Positions 6,641 through 8,355 of a DNA stretch of 8,355 nt are shown here, piece after piece. The DNA comes from Anaerolineae bacterium (GTDB lineage: Bacteria; Chloroflexota; Anaerolineae; JAFGEY01): the NCBI GenBank assembly GCA_016929205.1, contig JAFGJF010000194.1, forward strand, positions 1 through 8,355. The letters are read 5' to 3'. Both the position numbers and the translations under genes were made by a program. The first letter of the stretch is position 1; each line of letters opens with the position of its first letter. Below the pieces are notes generated by a model. It made no database searches. It worked only from the letters and a program-made list of their open reading frames with translations, and had not been told where the DNA came from.

Positions 6641-7912
6641 CTATGCCTCCCAGGGCTCTGCGATCCGGATCGTAAGCGAGGTCCCTCGTTCAGGGGCGGA
6701 TTCCAGGACAACCTGACCGTCAATCAACTCGGCGCGCTCACGGATGCCAACCAAACCGTAGCGATCGAGATCCACTGCCTGTGGATCAAATCCTTGACCA
6801 TCATCCTGGACGACCAGGGTAATCCCGCTGTCATAGTGCAGTTGCAGGATCAGGTGGCTGGCCTGAGCGTGGCGCTCGACGTTGTACAACGCTTCTTCGG
6901 CGATGCGGTACAGGGCATTCGCCTGTACGGGAAGAAGCGGAAAGGGATCTCCCTCGATCTGGCACTCGACGGTCAACCCATTTTGCTGCTGGAATTTTTC
7001 GGCCAGTTTGCACAATGCTGCCGCCAGCCCCAACTCTTCAACCGGTGCGGAGCGCAGGTCCTGGATAGCCATGCGCGCTTCGTCGAGCCCGGTGCGCGTA
7101 CGTTGTTTGATCTTTTTTATCTGTATGGCGGCAGCAGTGGGGTCGGTTTCTTGCAGGGCATCCACAGCCTCAAATTGCACCACCAGGGAGGCCAGGGTGT
7201 GAGCCAGCGTGTCGTGCATCGTACGGGCCAGGCGCACGCGCTCGCGTGAGGTGGCCAGGTGTTCGATCGTCGTCGCGTAACCACGCAGGTGGCGGTTGGC
7301 TTGCTGGAGGGCGTCGTGTTCCTTGCGCCACGTATCCGATAAATAACCGGTTATGATCGGAAAGACGTACAACACGGCGATGCGCAGCGGCAGGAGAACG
7401 AGAAAGCTGCGCAGCGAGGTGCCGGACCGCCAGGTGATGATGCCTATAGTCAGGTGCAGAGCCACAGCCCAGTTGGCCGTTCTGATCGCGCCGCGCGTCC
7501 CATAGGCGGCACCGCCGAGCAAACAGGGGACCAATACCAACAGGATCATCTCGGTCGGCACCCAGGCAAGGCTAAGTTCGCGTCCCGACGCCAGTGTGAT
7601 GCGCACGTTGGTGCTTGGAAAAAGGTATTCGGCGCTCGATTCAGCCGTAAAACTCAAGATGGTCAATGCCAGGGCAATGGGCAAATAGGAACGTCCCAGC
7701 TTTTTGTTCAAGCCGGGAATAAACAGATACAACATCGTCACCAACGTGGGCAGTACGATCAGGCCCAACATCGGGTGCATGTCCATTATTTCAGCCGGGC
7801 CGATGATGGATGAGCGAACAGCCAGGATCAACCCGCCAAAGACCATCATAAAGAGCCGGAAAACAAACAACCCGCGCAGAACGCGGGTTGTGTTTCGCAC
7901 AATGTTGGTCAT
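6641..7912 (-). CDS. Six-helix membrane sensor histidine kinase, HisKA_3 (HPK7) family
   Basis: This 423-residue membrane kinase senses an unknown signal and phosphorylates the downstream regulator. The N-terminal half has about six hydrophobic helices (roughly 12-32, 46-67, 75-92, 114-138, 146-161, 168-191) with an outside loop near 94-113, and no PAS or GAF domain. A coiled linker (about 195-222) leads to the HisKA_3 box RLARTMHDTLAH, with His233 as phosphoacceptor. The ATPase domain shows Asn344 in ALYNVERHA (N box), DDGQGFDP at 370-377 (G1), GLVGIRERA (G2), and GTSLTIRI at the end. The start at 7912 is chosen because GGAGG lies 10 bases upstream and ATGA overlaps the stop of the receiver-like gene; an open frame reaches 7942 but that ATG would overlap more deeply. 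Codons 8-20 carry an unusual terminator-like hairpin. Confidence 0.92.
   Translation of the reverse strand: MTNIVRNTTRVLRGLFVFRLFMMVFGGLILAVRSSIIGPAEIMDMHPMLGLIVLPTLVTMLYLFIPGLNKKLGRSYLPIALALTILSFTAESSAEYLFPSTNVRITLASGRELSLAWVPTEMILLVLVPCLLGGAAYGTRGAIRTANWAVALHLTIGIITWRSGTSLRSFLVLLPLRIAVLYVFPIITGYLSDTWRKEHDALQQANRHLRGYATTIEHLATSRERVRLARTMHDTLAHTLASLVVQFEAVDALQETDPTAAAIQIKKIKQRTRTGLDEARMAIQDLRSAPVEELGLAAALCKLAEKFQQQNGLTVECQIEGDPFPLLPVQANALYRIAEEALYNVERHAQASHLILQLHYDSGITLVVQDDGQGFDPQAVDLDRYGLVGIRERAELIDGQVVLESAPERGTSLTIRIAEPWEA
7867..7891 (-). promoter_or_regulatory. Terminator-like hairpin inside the start of the kinase gene (possible attenuator)
   Basis: On the sense (minus) strand ACAACCCGCG and CGCGGGTTGT form a perfect 10-bp stem around the 5-base loop TTCTG, and TTGTTTTCC follows at once. 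The core pairs are six consecutive G-C pairs. This is the form of an intrinsic terminator with a short T-run, but it is in frame within codons 8-16 of the kinase. It could reduce transcription of kinase and regulator relative to the upstream genes unless ribosomes crossing the ATGA junction prevent folding. Function is inferred only from structure and position. Confidence 0.5.
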
Positions 7913-8214
7913 CCGGTAGGTGCCTCCAGAATGTCGGTACACAAGCGCCGCAAGGCCAAAGGGAGTTCCTGGCTGGCTTTGATGACATACACGGGTATGT
8001 GCCTGGTTTCAGACCGGGTGTGCAGCGTCTCGATCAGCGTGTCCGCGGCGTGAAGGGCCATATCAACGACGATCTTGTCGACGGTTTGAGTGGTAACGAA
8101 CCTAAAACCATCCAGAACGTTGGTTGCACGTCGTGCTGTGTCGTCTTTGCAGCCAATCTCTCGAACAAGTTGCTCGTAAAGGATATCGTTTGCCGTAACA
8201 ATCAACTGTATCAT
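7909..8214 (-). CDS. Small degenerate receiver-like protein
   Basis: This 101-residue protein, probably cytoplasmic, resembles a shortened CheY-type receiver. MIQLIVTAND looks like strand 1, DILYEQLVREIG helix 1, and KIVVDMALHAADTLIE (47-62) matches strand 3 and the start of helix 3, with Asp51 at the phosphoacceptor position. TRHIPVYVIKAS (70-81) matches the common receiver text around strand 4 (RHIPVIVISA type). The acidic pair after strand 1 is mostly lost (Thr-Ala-Asn-Asp instead of Val-Asp-Asp), and strand 5 with its lysine is missing or unclear, so true phosphorylation is doubtful. AAGGA at 8223-8227 lies 8 bases before the ATG. Its TGA overlaps the kinase ATG, tying production of the two. 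It may modulate the kinase; resemblance is by eye and the fold is not certain. Confidence 0.65.
   Translation of the reverse strand: MIQLIVTANDILYEQLVREIGCKDDTARRATNVLDGFRFVTTQTVDKIVVDMALHAADTLIETLHTRSETRHIPVYVIKASQELPLALRRLCTDILEAPTG
7923..7927 (-). promoter_or_regulatory. Shine-Dalgarno that sets the kinase start
   Basis: GGAGG on the minus strand lies 10 bases before the ATG at 7912, within the end of the receiver-like gene. It would lie inside the reading frame if the ATG at 7942 were used, so it argues for the shorter protein. Confidence 0.7.
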
Positions 8215-8241
8215 ACCATCTTTCCTTAAAAAGGTCTAGTT

Positions 8242-8355
8242 CTATCGCTTTTCGAGCCAACGCTCAACCCAGACCAATAGCAGCCACAGCCCAAGAATGG
8301 CCCCTGCGCCGCCCAGCAAGCAGGGCAGCGCTGCCAGCATCTCGATGGGACCAAA
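8242..8355 (-). CDS. C-terminal end of an unidentified membrane protein
   Basis: The frame is open from the right edge to a TAG at 8242-8244 and gives 37 residues. They contain one strongly hydrophobic helix (about residues 7-28, MLAALPCLLGGAGAILGLW and onwards) followed by a charged tail, VERWLEKR. The gene ends 27 bases before the receiver-like gene on the same strand and may be the upstream member of that operon. An internal ATG six codons from the edge also exists, so a very small gene cannot be excluded. Too little is present to name a family. Confidence 0.55.
   Translation of the reverse strand, partial: FGPIEMLAALPCLLGGAGAILGLWLLLVWVERWLEKR

Noticed and set aside
6422..7249. Plus-strand open frame of 275 codons opposite the kinase and regulator
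   Set aside because: It spans the junction of two well-supported minus-strand genes and has no family features.

Overview
The window looks like a piece of a GC-rich bacterial chromosome. The style of the genes (a six-helix HisKA_3 sensor kinase with a NarL/FixJ regulator, a KDG kinase next to a KDPG aldolase, and many FAD/FMN/NAD oxidoreductases) suggests Chloroflexota, perhaps Anaerolineae or Caldilineae. That assignment is an inference from protein character only; there is no rRNA or other phylogenetic marker here.

Left block (1-5522, all plus strand): a tightly packed, apparently co-transcribed sugar-acid and redox cluster. It holds the C-terminal part of a fumarate-reductase/succinate-dehydrogenase-type FAD oxidoreductase, a 2-keto-3-deoxygluconate kinase (kdgK-type), a KDPG aldolase (eda-type), an Old Yellow Enzyme-type NADH:flavin oxidoreductase whose ATG overlaps the aldolase stop, a Gfo/Idh/MocA NAD(P)-dependent sugar oxidoreductase, and a Nudix hydrolase starting 3 bases after the previous stop. 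The kinase and aldolase form the lower Entner-Doudoroff/uronate branch (KDG to KDPG to pyruvate plus glyceraldehyde 3-phosphate). The three oxidoreductases presumably process the incoming sugar or sugar acid, but their substrates cannot be read from sequence. Three 23-bp tandem repeats start at the kdgK stop and fill the kdgK-eda spacer. The block ends with a convincing intrinsic terminator at about 5558-5597.

Middle (5523-5944): terminator, a 27-bp near-perfect palindrome, and a small three-helix membrane protein of the GlsB/YeaQ/YmgE family with its own strong Shine-Dalgarno. A GC-rich hairpin spans its stop codon and the convergent junction.

Right block (5945-8355, all minus strand): an operon read right to left. 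It holds the end of an unidentified membrane protein, a 101-residue degenerate receiver-like protein, a six-helix HisKA_3 histidine kinase coupled to it by an ATGA overlap, and a NarL/FixJ response regulator 3 bases behind the kinase. The start of the kinase gene carries a perfect 10-bp GC-rich hairpin followed by a T-rich run on the sense strand. This resembles an intragenic terminator or attenuator between the receiver-like gene and the kinase/regulator pair.

No tRNA, rRNA, CRISPR array, insertion sequence or phage gene was recognised. No single obviously new system stands out. The points most worth following are the attenuator-like hairpin inside the kinase gene, the coupled receiver-like protein, and the combination of an ene-reductase-type flavoenzyme, an FAD oxidoreductase and a Gfo/Idh enzyme with KDG/KDPG catabolism.
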